A stretch of DNA of 64,000 nt from Centrapalus pauciflorus (GCA_020465985.1 JAANYP010004771.1:2138642-2202641); one strand, 5' to 3'. Counted from the stretch's first letter, positions 11,715 through 24,518 are shown. Numbers and translations: made by a program. The notes: generated by a model from the sequence alone, not told the origin.

Positions 11715-14700
11715 TCAAATGTTTTCATGTTGCATGTTGTTGTAGTATCCATTCCTTTTGTAGCATTTGATAACTTGATATTAATTGCAGTTACCTTCGA
11801 ACTATTTTTGCAATTCATCATTTTATTAGTCATTATATATGATGATCATTTGTCGATTAAAATTGATCTTTAATAGTGGCATGTCTATGATCTCGGCAGT
11901 TTCCTGTTGTATGTTTCAAGAGATCTATTCCTATTCAAAGATTGAGAAATTATTCTGTGATTAGTTAATTTCTTAAATGCATATTCTGCATAGTCCAATT
12001 TATGGGTACTTAAAATTGTATTTTGATACTAATGACTTTGTCACACACTCAATAAGGCACACGTTGTTTGCATAAGGTCATTTTATCAAAGTTCACTGGG
12101 TTTTTCACTTCACACATTCACGTTCAACGATTTAGGTTGGATGATCTTAATAGTTTGAATGGTACAGTTTTCTTAGGTAATTAATAAGATAAGAGAAGAA
12201 TCATTATTGTATATAGTGTTCTTTTTGTTTTTGTACATGTTAATCAACCACCATATTAACCATTTAATTAGAGCGAACTATCTTCTGCAGGAAGGACTTG
12301 AACAGCCTACATCCTCATCAAATCGAATTTCTCGCCCTGCAAGCCAGAATGCAATTAGTGACGTTATAAGTATGAGGGGCATCTCTAATTCTCATTCATC
12401 AGGTTTATGTAACAAAAAAGAAACATCTGCGGTCTTACATGGTGCAGCCTCACCTGCAGATCGATCCAGATTCCAGAACGTCAATTCAGCAGTTCCACAT
12501 TCTTTTGCACCTGCTGTGGGTTCGTCTCTCTCAAGGAGTAGAACGCCTGAGCCTCAACTGGTCAGGAGAGCCCCTAGTCCTGGCATTCCTCCTGTGAGTG
12601 GCATGGTCCGGCCTGCTGACAAGCAAAACATTGTAGGAAGACCTACACTAAATGACCTTCGCATGTCTGATCTTACCGATGTTGCATCTTCCTTATCTAG
12701 CTTGAATCTGTCGAAAAACCGCCTGCCTGATGGAGATAATCATTCACATTCTAATTACCTTGTTGACTCTATAAATGATCAGAGGCTAAGTTTTCAGCAT
12801 AGGCTTGCTGATAACTCTAGAAAAGATAATCTTGGAATCAATGCCAAATATGTTGATTTTCCTAGGGAAAATGGGAACATAGCTGACCTCAATATTCGAA
12901 AGTCAGGCATTGATGGAACGGTGAACTTCCACAGGAGGGCCGCTTCTTCTGCTGATCTAAATTCTAGTCGGAACATATATGAATTTGCAAAATTAGATGG
13001 TTCCAACATATGTAATCAAGTTGATAGTTTTTCTGCGATGGATTTGTCTGGTCGTTTGCCTACTAGATATCCTGCTTCAAATAATAACCTTGCTTCAGGT
13101 AAATGGTATAATCTTTTTGCTTTTCAAAATACACACACACTTATGTCGTAGTGCACATGGAGTCATGGAGATCTGATCTATTTATTATATAAAAAATGGA
13201 TTAACTCACTTTCTTAAGAACTCGATCCATAGTTCTTGTGAATAATATTATTATAGAAACACTTTGGTTTTTCAAGAATGACCTACTTTTGACGTGTTGT
13301 GGGACTTTAAGTTATAAATGCACAAAGAGAACATTTCACTAGGCAATTATTTCCAAAATAGGTAGGTTGTATTTAAAATGCGACCATTCAACACAACATG
13401 TTTGTCACACTTTTTATATTTCCTCTTAATTCGTATTTTCAGCTTCAACTTCAAACACTGCTGGAAAGGGGCAATTTCTGAGACAATGTAACTACCAGCA
13501 AGCGTCTTGCCTTCATTCACCAGCCATTGATTCTCGGCATGGTCAATACATGCTGAAGTCTTCTGACTATGCACCCCTTGCCACTGCTGGACCAGGCAAT
13601 CAACCTCAAGGAAATAATAATTATGTTGTTCCATGTGGCCATGAAGATATGCAAGCACTTCACAAAGTGTATCTCGAGGCACTGCTTGCTCAAAGGAACC
13701 AACAGTACAGTTCACCACTTTTTGGTAGATCTGGCAGCTTAAATCATCTATATGGGAATCCCACATTTGGTCATGGCATGCCATATCAGGGAAATGTAGT
13801 CGAAAACTCTGCACTTCCTTCTGTTGGCTCTAGACTGTTGTCACACCAAGAACGGACCATGCAGTTCACTCCTGCTTTCAGAAATCCAGTGAGTGGAGTT
13901 ACTGGATCTTGGAATATGGAAGCTGAAATTAGCTTAGATCGAAGATATGTTTCATCATTGTTAGATGAGCTCAAGAACAATAAAAGCAAGTCTTTTGAAC
14001 TCTCTGATGTTGTTGATCATGTCATTGAGTTTAGGTATGCCAAAGTGTCCTTTATTCTTTTTGGTCTTTTCATACAGATCCATCATTGTCTATGTTCTTT
14101 CTCTGCATTATATGTTGTAGCACGGATCAGTATGGAAGCCGATTTATTCAGCAGAAGCTTGAAATTGCTACCATTGAAGAAAAAAATATAATATTCCCTG
14201 AGATTATTCCTCATGCTCGTAGTTTGATGACTGATGTATTTGGGAATTATGTCATACAGAAGGTATGTTATCCATCCTTTTCGTCTCTACCCTGCTTTTG
14301 CAGTTATTCTGTATTTGAGAAATATACATTAATCTACAGTTTTTTGAGCATGGCACTGAAAGTCAAAGAAAGGAATTAGCTGGTCAGCTTATTGGTCATG
14401 TTTTGCCTCTTAGCCTTCAAATGTATGGTTGCAGAGTGATTCAGAAGGTGATTATATAAATTCAGAACTTGAAACTGCTCTAAAAATTACTTCATTCTTT
14501 TTTTCCCTGTTTCATTGAAAATGTCATAGAAAGTACATACAATTTGGTGAAGATCCTATCCCAACAAATAACTTTTGTAGTAGTTGTGATAAAGGTTGAA
14601 TAAATCGATTCACACAGGCTGAATTCTTTTTTGGAAATTTTAAATAATTTGTACAAGCATAAATTCTACTCAGGCATTGGAGGTCATTGCTGTTGATCAG

Positions 14701-16174
14701 CAGACCCAAATGGTTGCCGAGCTTGATGGTTCAGTCATGAAATGTGTTCGTGATCAGAATGGTAATCACGTTATCCAGAAATGTATTGAATGTGTGCCTC
14801 AAGATCGGATCCAATTTATAGTTTCATCTTTCTTTGGGCAAGTTATTTCTCTTTCATCGCATCCTTATGGCTGTCGAGTCATACAGGTAAAAACTTTGAT
14901 ATCTATTTCCTCTTCTGCTTATCTAGGAGAAGTCTTTACTAAAATGTTAATTGTATCTGATATTGACAGAGGGTTTTGGAGCACTGTGATGATCCAAATA
15001 CACAAGTTGTAATGGAGGAAATCATGAACTCGGTTTGTACTCTGGCACAAGACCAATATGGAAATTATGTCATTCAGGTTCTCTCCCTTCTTATATGTGG
15101 TTCGGTTATGCTTTGCCAAACTAAATGCAACTTAGATAAATGGAATTTCTGAATTTCATATATCTCCATAACATGCCAAAATAGTGTATTTGACATACTA
15201 AAATCAATATTATCAATATCTTCAATGATTAATTAACAGTAAGTGGCAACTTTGGATTTAGATTTTGCTAAAATGAAAAATTTGAGGTTGAATAAATTGA
15301 TATTAATTACGATAGACATCTAAAGTCAAAAGCTTGAGATAAAAATATCCTTTAAGTAATTGTGATTGATGACTATCTGACTACTTTGGAAAACTTATGC
15401 AAGAAACAACAGTTCCATTTCATGCATCTTCTGACCTCTTGGATAATGAAATATATAATTAAGACGGGCATTTATTTTGACGTTATTGCTCGCCTAGCAT
15501 GTACTGCAACATGGTAAACCACACGAGCGATCAGCTGTTATCAGCAAGCTTGCAGGACAAATAGTAAAGATGAGTCAGCAGAAGTTTGCTTCTAATGTTG
15601 TTGAGAAATGCTTGACTTACGGCAGCCCAGAAGAACGCCAACTTCTTGTGAACGAGATGCTTGGTTCCACCGATGAAAATGAGCCGTTACAGGTTGGCAA
15701 TTCCCTCTTCTAGTTCTATGAAAGTTAGATCTTCTGGTTAAACTTTTTTTTTTTTTTGGTGAAATTCACAAACTGTGAAGGAAAATAGAGATAATGTCAA
15801 CGATCAATTGACTATATGAGCACAATATGAATCAATACTTAAATGTAATTGTTCTAATGTGAAAAACTCAGGCAATGATGAAAGACCCTTTTGGGAATTA
15901 CGTCGTGCAGAAGGTTCTGGAAACCTGCAATGACCAGAGCCGCGAACTTATTCTTTCACGCATAAAGGTCCACTTGGCTGCTCTGAAACGATACACATTT
16001 GGTAAACACATTGTCTCTCGTGTGGAAAAGCTCATCACTTCAGGAGGTAAGAAACATGTTTGTAAACAATTTTAGTTCACAGTTTCTTGAATTTAGGATT
16101 TCTTCTCATGAAACTTTTTGTTACTAATATTTGCAGAAAGGCACATTGCATCATCAGCTTCTTCTAGTTCTTGA
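11001..16174 (+). CDS. Pumilio/PUF-family RNA-binding protein (APUM-like), complete
   Basis: Ten coding exons join in frame: 11001-11666, 12291-13098, 13443-14034, 14121-14262, 14340-14447, 14674-14886, 14970-15077, 15498-15692, 15872-16046 and 16137-16174. They encode 1,014 residues, the size of APUM1-6 proteins. The N-terminal 660 or so residues are Ser/Asn-rich and hold the plant signatures NRSGSAPPTVEGSL, NPRLPPPLLSKEDWRVAQRF and GRRKSFADILQ. The C-terminal Pumilio homology domain has eight repeats. Their recognition cores are GSRFIQQ, GNYVIQK, GCRVIQK, GNHVIQK, GCRVIQ, GNYVIQ, ASNVVEK and GNYVVQK. PUF proteins bind UGUA-containing 3' UTRs in the cytoplasm and repress translation or trigger decay. 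The start gives the conserved N-terminus; a second in-frame ATG (11031) is possible. Assignment to a particular APUM number is not attempted. Confidence 0.95.
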
Positions 16175-17160
16175 GACATCCTGATCTCGATCAAATGCTA
16201 ATAAGGACAGACACAGGAATGCCTGAGTTTTGTGGGAAAGCTTCTAGATTTTTTCAGCTGTCGCTGATTTAACATGATATTAGAAATAAAGATTGCTAGT
16301 CTGATCTCTATGTGAATACGAGCTTCGAAATTTGTGACCAAAATGCTAAGACAAGCTAGGGACATAGATGGGGTGTTCATTTTGATAGTATACATATGGT
16401 TTTTTATATCTTGTAAAGAGAGGAGTGTAAATGATCGATGATTGCTGTCAGTAGAGAAGTTAACCAGGAAACATGGTATGAGGCTATGTATTTGTATGTA
16501 AATATGCTCGATTTTGATTCTAAAGAGATCGTTTTTATGGTGAATTTTTGGTTTGCGTATGATGGTTCTAGGTGGTAGCGGTATACTTTATGCTTGTTTG
16601 ACTGTTTGATTTTTACGTTCTCGTAATGTGAATGATTGATGCGGTAGAAAAGTTGCAAATTTTTGCACTATATATCCTGCACAACATTTAGTTACCAATG
16701 GTTACAGTCAAATTTACATGCACATTAATTAAACCTGACAATTTGGTACACGACACAACTGACATTCGTGAATTTAAATCTAACAATGGGGTTGGATTAC
16801 GTATTAAGTAAAGCAATTATTCATGCTTAAGCGTGAAACTAAATAAATTAAAATCTCAAGCTCAAATACAACAATTTCTACCCTTTCCTAGTGACGAGTC
16901 TGAAATCGAATGTTTTAAGCCCACTTTGATTTTGGGCTAATCAATATTAGACTCGGCCCAAATGGATGCAGCTTGATTGATATAAGTTGAAAATGACAGA
17001 CATGCAAAATCATCGATTGTAATGACATTCCAGTATTTCAGTCAATGCTACCAATTAAAGAGAACTCTAGTTACATTATGGTTATCATAAAAAAGTTGGT
17101 TACCTTAATATGGATATAATTTTATTTCCATCTACTATAAACTATAAATCCACAAAATGC
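16175..17160. other. intergenic region between convergent Pumilio and AAA-ATPase genes
   Basis: This should contain the two 3' UTRs: Pumilio roughly to 16650 and the AAA-ATPase from 17160 downward. Near 16733 a lone end 'cctgacaatttggtacacgacac' resembles one side of the hAT MITE family at 9881-10048, without a visible partner. Nothing else was recognised. Confidence 0.5.
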
Positions 17161-20100
17161 TTAGTTGATCAATCCATCACCTGCATCTTTTTCATCCTCC
17201 TTTGCAGCCATTGCTTGTTCCATTGCTCTTACTTTGGCCTCTTCATTCTCCTTCACTTTCACATCGAAAAACCTAATGAGACCACTAAGAGCTACGTTAT
17301 GGTCATCATCCTTGAGAAGCTGCTCGGCAACCTCAGCCGGTGTAACCTCTACCTTGATGATCAAATCTTCTATTTCTTCAAAAAGATCATGTTGAGTGAT
17401 ATTAAGATAGTTGGAGGCTAGCAGTCGAAAGCCAGTCGGCGTGCAATATGACATGTGGATGTGAACGTCCATGCGACCCGGACGAAGAAGTGCCGGATCA
17501 AGTTTGTCCTTCCTGTTTGTCGTAAATATGATGATTCTTTCGTCACCACAACTCGACCATAAGCCATCAACAAAATTAAGAAACCCCGATAATGTTATCT
17601 GATCAAAACGTAATTTTGTTATTATCTTCATTCATAAGTAATGGATTTAGATAGGGGTGGCAATTTCGAAACCGAACGGGTCAAACGGGCGGAACGATCA
17701 AAATGATCCGTGGTAAAAAATTAAACTAGAACATAAGTTTTTTAATGAAAGTTTAGAAGATGATGTATTAAACAAATCGTTTTTTGAAAAAAAAAATTCA
17801 ACAGTATGTTAAATTTTTGTCTTTTGATCATCGACCCGTTTACTTGAATGAGCAGAATTGTCACACTATATTTAGTGACGGGGTTAAAAGACTCTTATGA
17901 TATATAAAAGTGGGTATTGCATCAAGTTTTTTGCAAAAAAGTACTGTTTGTTAATATAATAAATACTAGGTTAATACTCATTTATTACATGGATTGATTT
18001 AAAAAACAAATATTTATAAATATATAAAAATAATTTTAAAATTTTAGTTTAAAGAAACTTTAGTTGCTTAATTGTTAAATTAGATCTTAATAGATTGGAT
18101 AGATTTGATTAGATTAAATTTGATATTATTAGTGTTTTTAATAAATGACATGACAATTTAAGAAAGTGATAAGTGACAAGTGACAAATTAAAGGAGAAGA
18201 TGATAAATAGTAACTCTTATATTATTTTAATAGTATTTATAAATTATAGATATAGATAGATATTTTTTTTAGAAACTTGCAAGTAGTCTTAATAAATTAT
18301 AGTACACTTGCTTACGTTACAAGTAATCCTAATCAATAAACATCATATATGAAATGCAGTTATAGACGAAAATTATAATGCTAAATATTATTATGAGTAA
18401 TCAAAAAGTTTGAAGATTAGGAGGTTTTTGGTTTTGATTATTAATAGTCACTATTATATTATTGTGTTATAATAACGCAAATAATGTATTTTAAGTGTTT
18501 GGATCGTATACCTAAATAATTAATTATCTGCGTTTAGAATTAATCTCACCACATTTTTCCAAAAGCTAGAAATGTAGTTTATTTGCCTATAATTGATTAC
18601 TAGTTTAGCGACCCGTATACTACACTGATTGATTTTATTAATTAAAATATGTATACATATAAAAACTATAGCAAATGAGATGAACAAAATATACAAAACG
18701 AAGTGGATTTTAACCACATTGAATTAAAAGATTAGAATAAGAACTTTCATTACGGACTTGATTTTCCAACCGATCTGACAGACTCAACAGAATCCCTATT
18801 AATTTATAAATGATTTGGATTATTAATATTAATCATTGAAATAGAGTTTTGATAACCTGCAACGAAATCCCTTAGATGATTGTCTAAAATAATTGAATTT
18901 AATTAATTAATTAATTTTAACACGAGTCGGAAATTTTTTATTAATCATAGCACTCTTACAAAACACAAATTAAACTCTTGACATTGTTTAATTTGGAACC
19001 TTCTTTTTTACTTAGATTCTCTAATCATTACGTTTGTAAGACTCACAAAATCAAATAAAAATGTTCAGTAAAAAGTAATTGGATTTAAAAAAAACTTAAA
19101 ACATGTATCATAAAAAAAAGGGTAAATTAAAAATTTGGTCCCTGTGGTTTATAGCAAATTACGGATCCCGTCCCTCTATAGAAGAAATTACAATTACAGT
19201 ATCTGTGGTTGGTTATTTGTTTTGGTTTTAGTCCTTTGACCGGTCAAAAATTTTAAAATGACTATTTTGCCCTTTATAAAATAGGGAAAATTACCAAGAA
19301 AGCTAACGTAAAATACAAAATTTGACAATAAAGGTATTGTAAAATTTTTTTTGCCAAGAAAGGTAATATAAAATTCTATTTTGGCCGAGAACGAACATGA
19401 AATTCAAATTTTAGGCCAATAAAGATAATCAAATATTATTCAATTACCAATAAAGGGAGCATAAAATTAAAATTTTACATTCTTAATTTGTCATCAATAC
19501 CTTTTTTTGTCAAATTTGAATTTTATGTTATCTTTCTTGGTCTAAAAAATTTTACATTACCTTTATTGGCAATTTTTGAATTTTATGTTACCTTTCTTGG
19601 TAATTTAATAAAAAATAGTTATTGTATTTTTTATGAAATTAAATAATATATAAATAAATACTGAAAGTTAAAAAACATAAAAATAAAATAATGTCCTCTC
19701 TTTCTCTCTCTCTCCAAACCCACGATTAACTCCCCACTCTCAAAAATTCCTTCACTCCTCTCTCTCTTCAAATACCTAAATTCATTCTGCTAGGTTGTAG
19801 GAAAAGATGCAAGTTTCTTGATGAAGTAATCCACCAACGTTATGCACTCGCCGAAGCCCATTTAGCTTATTTTCATTCCCTTAAATCTGTCGGTGATTCC
19901 CACCACCGTTTCTTTGATATTCATTCTGCTGCCGCTCAACCAATGGGGATCCTTCTACCCCTCCGCCTCCGGCTGTTCCACCGGTTGCGCACCGTCATTC
20001 CCATTCGAATTCTGGTTCGTCTCACCTTCATTTTCCTTTTGATTCAGAAGATGATTCCGGCTGTTCCCCTCCGCCTCCCGCCGGTTATCCTCCTGCCGAA

Positions 20101-21738
20101 TTTCCTCCTTCTTCAGGTGGTTACACAATGTATTATATGAGAAAAGAACCCACGCCGTCTGTTCTGTACCAGCAGAGACCAATGAGTTGGGCACCGATAC
20201 ATTTCGGTGAAGCTTCCTCTTCCTCCTCCGCCTCCCCCGCCGTCGAGCTCCAGTTGGGATTTTCTAAATCCGTTTGAAACTTTGATGATGATGTTAGAAA
20301 TTAATTCATCTTTTGTGTGTGTGGTGAGAGAGAAATAGGGTGTGGAATTAATTTGGAAAAAGTGACGATGGTAAACGGTAATTAATGGTGATGATGATTT
20401 TTTTCAATTTTATTATTAAACATTTTAGGAATCAATAAAAATAAAGTTTATTACCTAATTATATTATATTTTCAAGGACAAAATGGTCATTTAGAAAAAA
20501 ATAACTGGTCAAAGGATTTAATCCGTAACAAAATGTTAACCACAGTCATCAATATTGTAATTTCTTATATAAAGGGAGAGATCCGTAATTTGCTATAAAC
20601 CACATGGACCAAATTTGTAATTTACCCTAAAAAAGATTTGATATTTTTCATCCAAGAATATATATGTAAATTTTAATAAAAACCGAAAAGAAATAGTGAC
20701 CTTCTGTTCATCCTCATAACCTCGAGGATGATGGTTTTTCCGAGCTAAAGCTTTCTCCACTTCTGCGTCCACCCGATCATGCAACTCAACTGAGCAATCA
20801 ATGTCCTCCACCACCAGGATCGAACGGTTTGCTGTCGCCACCAACAACCTCCGCAGCTCCGAGTTAGACTTAATGTCAGTCAACTCCAAATCGTATATGT
20901 CGAAGTTCAAGTAATTGGCCATGGCCGCTATCAAGCTCGATTTTCCAGTCCCCGGAGGACCGTATAACAGGTAGCCTCTCTTCCATGCCTTTCCAACTTT
21001 CCGATAATACTCTCTCCTCTCCAAAAACCGATCCAAATCCTTCATCAGATCCTCCTTGACTCCTGTGTCCATTGCCAGCGTCGCAAAATTCGCCGGATGG
21101 TCTAGATTAACCGACGTCCATGCCGTTGGATATCTCGTATATCTCACCTTCGTATTGACGGTGAATAGCTTAACGGTTTTCTCTTGTTGTTTTCTGGTTT
21201 TGGTGTCGTTAAGTATGAACGGCAAGTAGTCGTTCAACGCCAGATCTTTGTGTTTCCGATGAAACGTTAGTTCCAACGACCGGAGATCGGATCGTCTGGA
21301 TCTATTCATGTCATCGTGACTGTAATATTCTCTCTTTGGCTTCTTTTTCGAAACCGAAGACCACTTGAAATTGACTCCATTGTAAGTATCTGTAAACTCC
21401 TCGTTGATTTCCATAGCGACGTTGATGTGTTTTTCGTTAGGGTTTTTGGTGACCTTCAGACGGTTGATGTCGCTGGAGATTCGAGCGGCGAGGTAGAGTT
21501 GTGTGGCGTTGTAAATTTCGTTGTCGGTAAACCCTTCCGTTTCGTAAATAACCAAGGTCAACTGTGAGGAGAACTTGTTGATGAACTTGCGGAAGCCAAG
21601 AAAGAGGTAGTCTCGGAATTCAGGAGGCAAGTAATCGCGGGCAACGCTACGGACCACCACTGCGGCGGCGGCGACGGAACCAACGGTGGAAATGAGTGTT
21701 TTGGCCATGCCAATTTTGGATTCAGTTGACGACGACAT
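17161..21738 (-). CDS. BCS1/ASD-type AAA-ATPase (plant AATP1/HSR4-like), complete
   Basis: Two exons, 21738-20701 and 17598-17161, give 491 residues with a phase-0 junction (...DEQK/ITLSGFLNF). An N-terminal hydrophobic segment (residues about 14-30, ISTVGSVAAAAVVV) is followed by the AAA-associated domain (YLPPEFRDYLFLGFRKF). The AAA module has Walker A GPPGTGKSS (about 257-265), Walker B ILVVEDIDCS (about 302-311), sensor FTTN and the LDPALLRPGRMDVHI motif. Relatives are membrane-anchored ATPases of mitochondria or ER, often induced by stress or pathogens; location here is inferred. The 3,102-bp intron carries a 1.5-kb MULE and a hAT-like remnant. One intron at this place is usual for part of this family, but its length here is clearly transposon-driven. 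Confidence 0.93.
17652..17866. repeat. decayed hAT-like foldback inside the AAA-ATPase intron
   Basis: The left end TAGGGGTGGCAATTTCG and the inverted right end ATAGTGTGACAATTCTG are related. 'aaacgggtc' recurs inverted inside. Flanks share ATTTAG (left 'gatttaga', right 'atttagtg'), a possible worn 8-bp duplication. It is probably an old member of the TAGGGGTG-ended group seen at 22399, 23917 and 51999. Confidence 0.5.
19284..19614. repeat. foldback MITE nested inside the intronic MULE
   Basis: 'aattaccaagaaag' at the left pairs with 'ctttcttggtaatt' at the right, with 'acaataaaggta' and its inverted partner further in. It interrupts DNA that is continuous in the sister MULE at about 24206-25662. 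It therefore inserted after that family arose. Target duplication not resolved. Confidence 0.65.
19793..20280 (+). pseudogene. captured fragments of a DUF630/DUF632 (NRG2-like) gene
   Basis: One frame reads CRKRCKFLDEVIHQRYALAE and continues AHLAYFHSLKSVGD, the DUF630 N-terminal pattern of plant NRG2/bZIP-type DUF630/632 proteins. A second frame reads HRHSHSNSGSSHLHF, then TPSVLYQQRPMSWAPIHFGE. A third, near 20221-20280, reads PPPPPPPSSSSWDFLNPFE, the family's highly conserved SSWDFLNPFE motif. The order matches the family, but frame changes separate the pieces and no DUF632 domain follows. It is thus a cargo fragment, not a gene. The family resemblance is recalled knowledge, not a database result. 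Confidence 0.75.
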
Positions 21739-22398
21739 TCTGAAAGTGCAAGGGCTTTGGTAGGAGGATCGTTTGCTTTTCTGAGAAACGTTTACTTTGA
21801 CGCTGACCCGCCATATAATGTCAAATAATCCACTTGACTAATTTGCCATTGGCTGTATTAAACACGACAATAATTATGTATCCTAAAAATCCATACTAAT
21901 TAAAATTTTTAATTATATTTAATTACAAATTACTTTTAAAGATCATATAATTAATGACATAATTGAAATCTAATAAATTTTACCAAACAATTTATAAACA
22001 TAGAAAATTATTTTGAGATAAATTTAAAAGTAAATATGAACAAATAATATGAGGCGGATGACGTATTACATATACGTGTGTACATACGTATATAGAATTT
22101 GGTTTATCAGCGTACTCATGAGATTTCAACGTACCTAACATATCATGTTGGGAATGATCATTCACATATATATTACTTTATTAGACATGTATAAAACAAT
22201 ATTATAAGATTTTTTTATTAAAAGTAGCAACATCAAAATTCAAAAAATAGATCTTGTGAATGTGCATGGACATTTACATAATTTAGCGACTCAGAAAGTG
22301 TGAATTTATGTGAAATTTATATATTATGTGTATAACGTTAATTTAAAAACTGTTAGTTATCTATCTATATTATTAAAAGAGTAACTAAATGTCACATG

Positions 22399-23012
22399 TA
22401 GGGGTGTTCATAACCGGATATCCGAATTTTCGGATATCCGAAATTTCGGATAGTAAATTTTGCTATCCGAATCCGAATCCGAAATTTCGGATATCCGAAA
22501 ATCGGATATCCGAAATTTCGGATTCGGATATTCGGATAATATCCGAAATTCATGTTTTTTTAAAAAATTAAATCAACTATTTAAATATCTAAAATACAAA
22601 TTCATATATCCAAATAGATATTAAAAATAAATATATTACAAACTAAATGTATCCGGAATTATTTTACTCAAAACGACTAAAAAATATAAAAAAACTAAAA
22701 ATTATAAAAATATTAGTTAATAAATCTATAATTTTTAAGATAAAACTCAAAAATATACATTAGAATAATAATAAACACTCAATATTATGTAAAGAATCAA
22801 TACTAAAATATAAAAAAATTTAAAAAAAATTATTTTTTTTGGATTTTCGGATATCGGATTATCCGAATATCCGAAAATCTGGAATTTTACTATCCGAATC
22901 CGAAATTTCGGATATCCGAAAATCCGGATATCCGAAATTTCGGATAGTTTCGGATCGGATTTTCGGATTTTTGTTTCGGATGCTCGGATTCGGATATTTT
23001 TGAACACCCCTA
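22399..23012. mobile_element. 614-bp foldback with satellite-like CCGAAATTTCGGATAT arms (hAT-like ends)
   Basis: The ends are TAGGGGTGTTCA and TGAACACCCCTA. Both arms are built from repeated, self-complementary units such as ATCCGAAATTTCGGATATCC. The centre is AT-rich and unrelated. The flanks GTCACATG and CTCACATG are similar but offset by three bases at the right, so the duplication is uncertain. The end sequence matches the elements at 23917 and 51999, which do have clear 8-bp duplications. Confidence 0.75.
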
Positions 23013-23916
23013 GTACTCACATGTCATGCTCTCATTCAATTTGCCACATGTCGCTCTCTAATTTTGCCACGTCATTTACTAATTTTATTTTTATATTTTA
23101 AAGCAAATCAAATCTATGTAAATCTAATATGGATTAATATAATAACTAACTAACTAAAATTAAGCAAACTTGATTATATTTATATAATTATTATATTATA
23201 CATATATATATAAATATCAATTTCTAAAAGTAACTCATGTAATACATGGGTAATAAACTAGTATAAATTAACATAGTATTAATAAGTTTCCACACATTTT
23301 ATCAAACTTATTATTTTTTATAAAAATTATTCACTTAATACATAGTTCATAAACTATTTTTTATCTTAAGCATTAGTTTGATATATATCTCACTTTGCAG
23401 CTTTCCAACAAAAGACCCTCACCATCTCACTTTGCAGCTTCTTATTTTATTAAACTCATCTACTTTGGAGTCTATGGTTTGATAGTCACTGGATCATTTT
23501 CTTAAGGTTTTTTTGCTTTTTGGTTAGTCGATTTTTTCCCTTTGATTTATATTTTGTCAAAAAATTTACATTATGAATAATGACAATGTAACCGAGATTC
23601 AAAATCCTAAGGGGAAAACTGAGTTTTTGGATAACAAAAAAAAAATAGATTTAAGAAATCCTGAGATTTTAAATCTCTACTGAAATTTACAAACCAAACA
23701 CATGATTTTAAATGCAAATCCCAATGAATCTCATGAAATCTGCGAACCAAACGTCTCCTTATCAATCTAAAACATAATGCAAACTTGTAGTTTAAGTGAA
23801 TATGCAGTTGATATTTGTCTAAAACAACGTTATGTATTTTGCATTTGTTTATTTTTCTTATATGATTTCTTAAAAAATATCTATTTTGTATATGAGATAA
23901 ATACGACGGTGCAAAT

Positions 23917-24190
23917 TAGGGGTGAGCTCGGTACCGAACCGAACCGGTACCGATCCCGAAAATACCGAAACCGAATTATTAGTTTTGGAAGAACCGAATA
24001 CCGAACCGTATAATTTTATATGGTGCCGGTTCGGTACCGAATACCGAATTTTAGCTAATTTAAGAACCGAATACCGAACCGAAAGTACCGAATACCGAAT
24101 TTTAGCAAATTTAAAAACCGAATACCGAACCGAATATATTAATTCGGTACCGGTTCGGGTTCGGGAAATGGTACCCGTTGCTCACCCCTA
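23917..24190. mobile_element. 274-bp hAT-type foldback with ACCGAAT arms and perfect 8-bp duplication
   Basis: The ends TAGGGGTGAGC and GCTCACCCCTA are flanked by GTGCAAAT at 23909-23916 and 24191-24198. The interior is almost entirely GAATACCGAACCGAA-like units on one side and their complement on the other. An 8-bp duplication plus YAGGGRTG-like ends is the hAT pattern. Confidence 0.88.
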
Positions 24191-24518
24191 GTGCAAATAC
24201 ATGCTATAAAAATTACAAATTTCGTCCCTGTGGTTTATAGCAAATTACGGATCCCGTCCCTCTATAGAAGAAATTACAAATTCGATGTCTGTGGTTAACA
24301 TTTTGTTACGGATTTAGTCCTTTGACCAGTTATTTTTTTAAATATGACAATTTTACCCTTCATTAAATAATAAAAATAAGTAATGAACTTTTATTTATTT
24401 TACAAAATTAAAAAACAAAAATAAAAAAATGATTAAAGCTCTCTCTCTCTCTCTTTTCTTCTTCTTCACCACACCCAATTACAAAATCCCAAACCACCAT
24501 TTTTCAATATCTCACCAT

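Larger units (their letters stand above)
19120..20627. mobile_element. Mutator-like element (MULE) carrying DUF630/DUF632 gene fragments, in an intron
   Basis: The ends GGGTAAATTA... and, inverted, GGGTAAATTACAAATTTGG begin inverted repeats of about 150 bp that share 'tttatagcaaattacgga' and 'tttgacc'. Flanks are TAAAAAAAA (19111-19119) and TAAAAAAGA (20628-20636), an 8/9 match to a 9-bp duplication; the low complexity weakens this. A further foldback lies inside at about 19284-19614. Cargo at about 19793-20280 resembles coding DNA, listed separately. The element sits in the AAA-ATPase intron on no fixed strand. Confidence 0.82.

Noticed and set aside
17161..21738. Two separate AAA-ATPase genes (one N-terminal, one C-terminal)
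   Set aside because: The 21738-20701 exon ends in a GT donor and the 17598-17161 exon starts after an AG with matching phase and continuous family motifs, so one gene with a long intron explains both.
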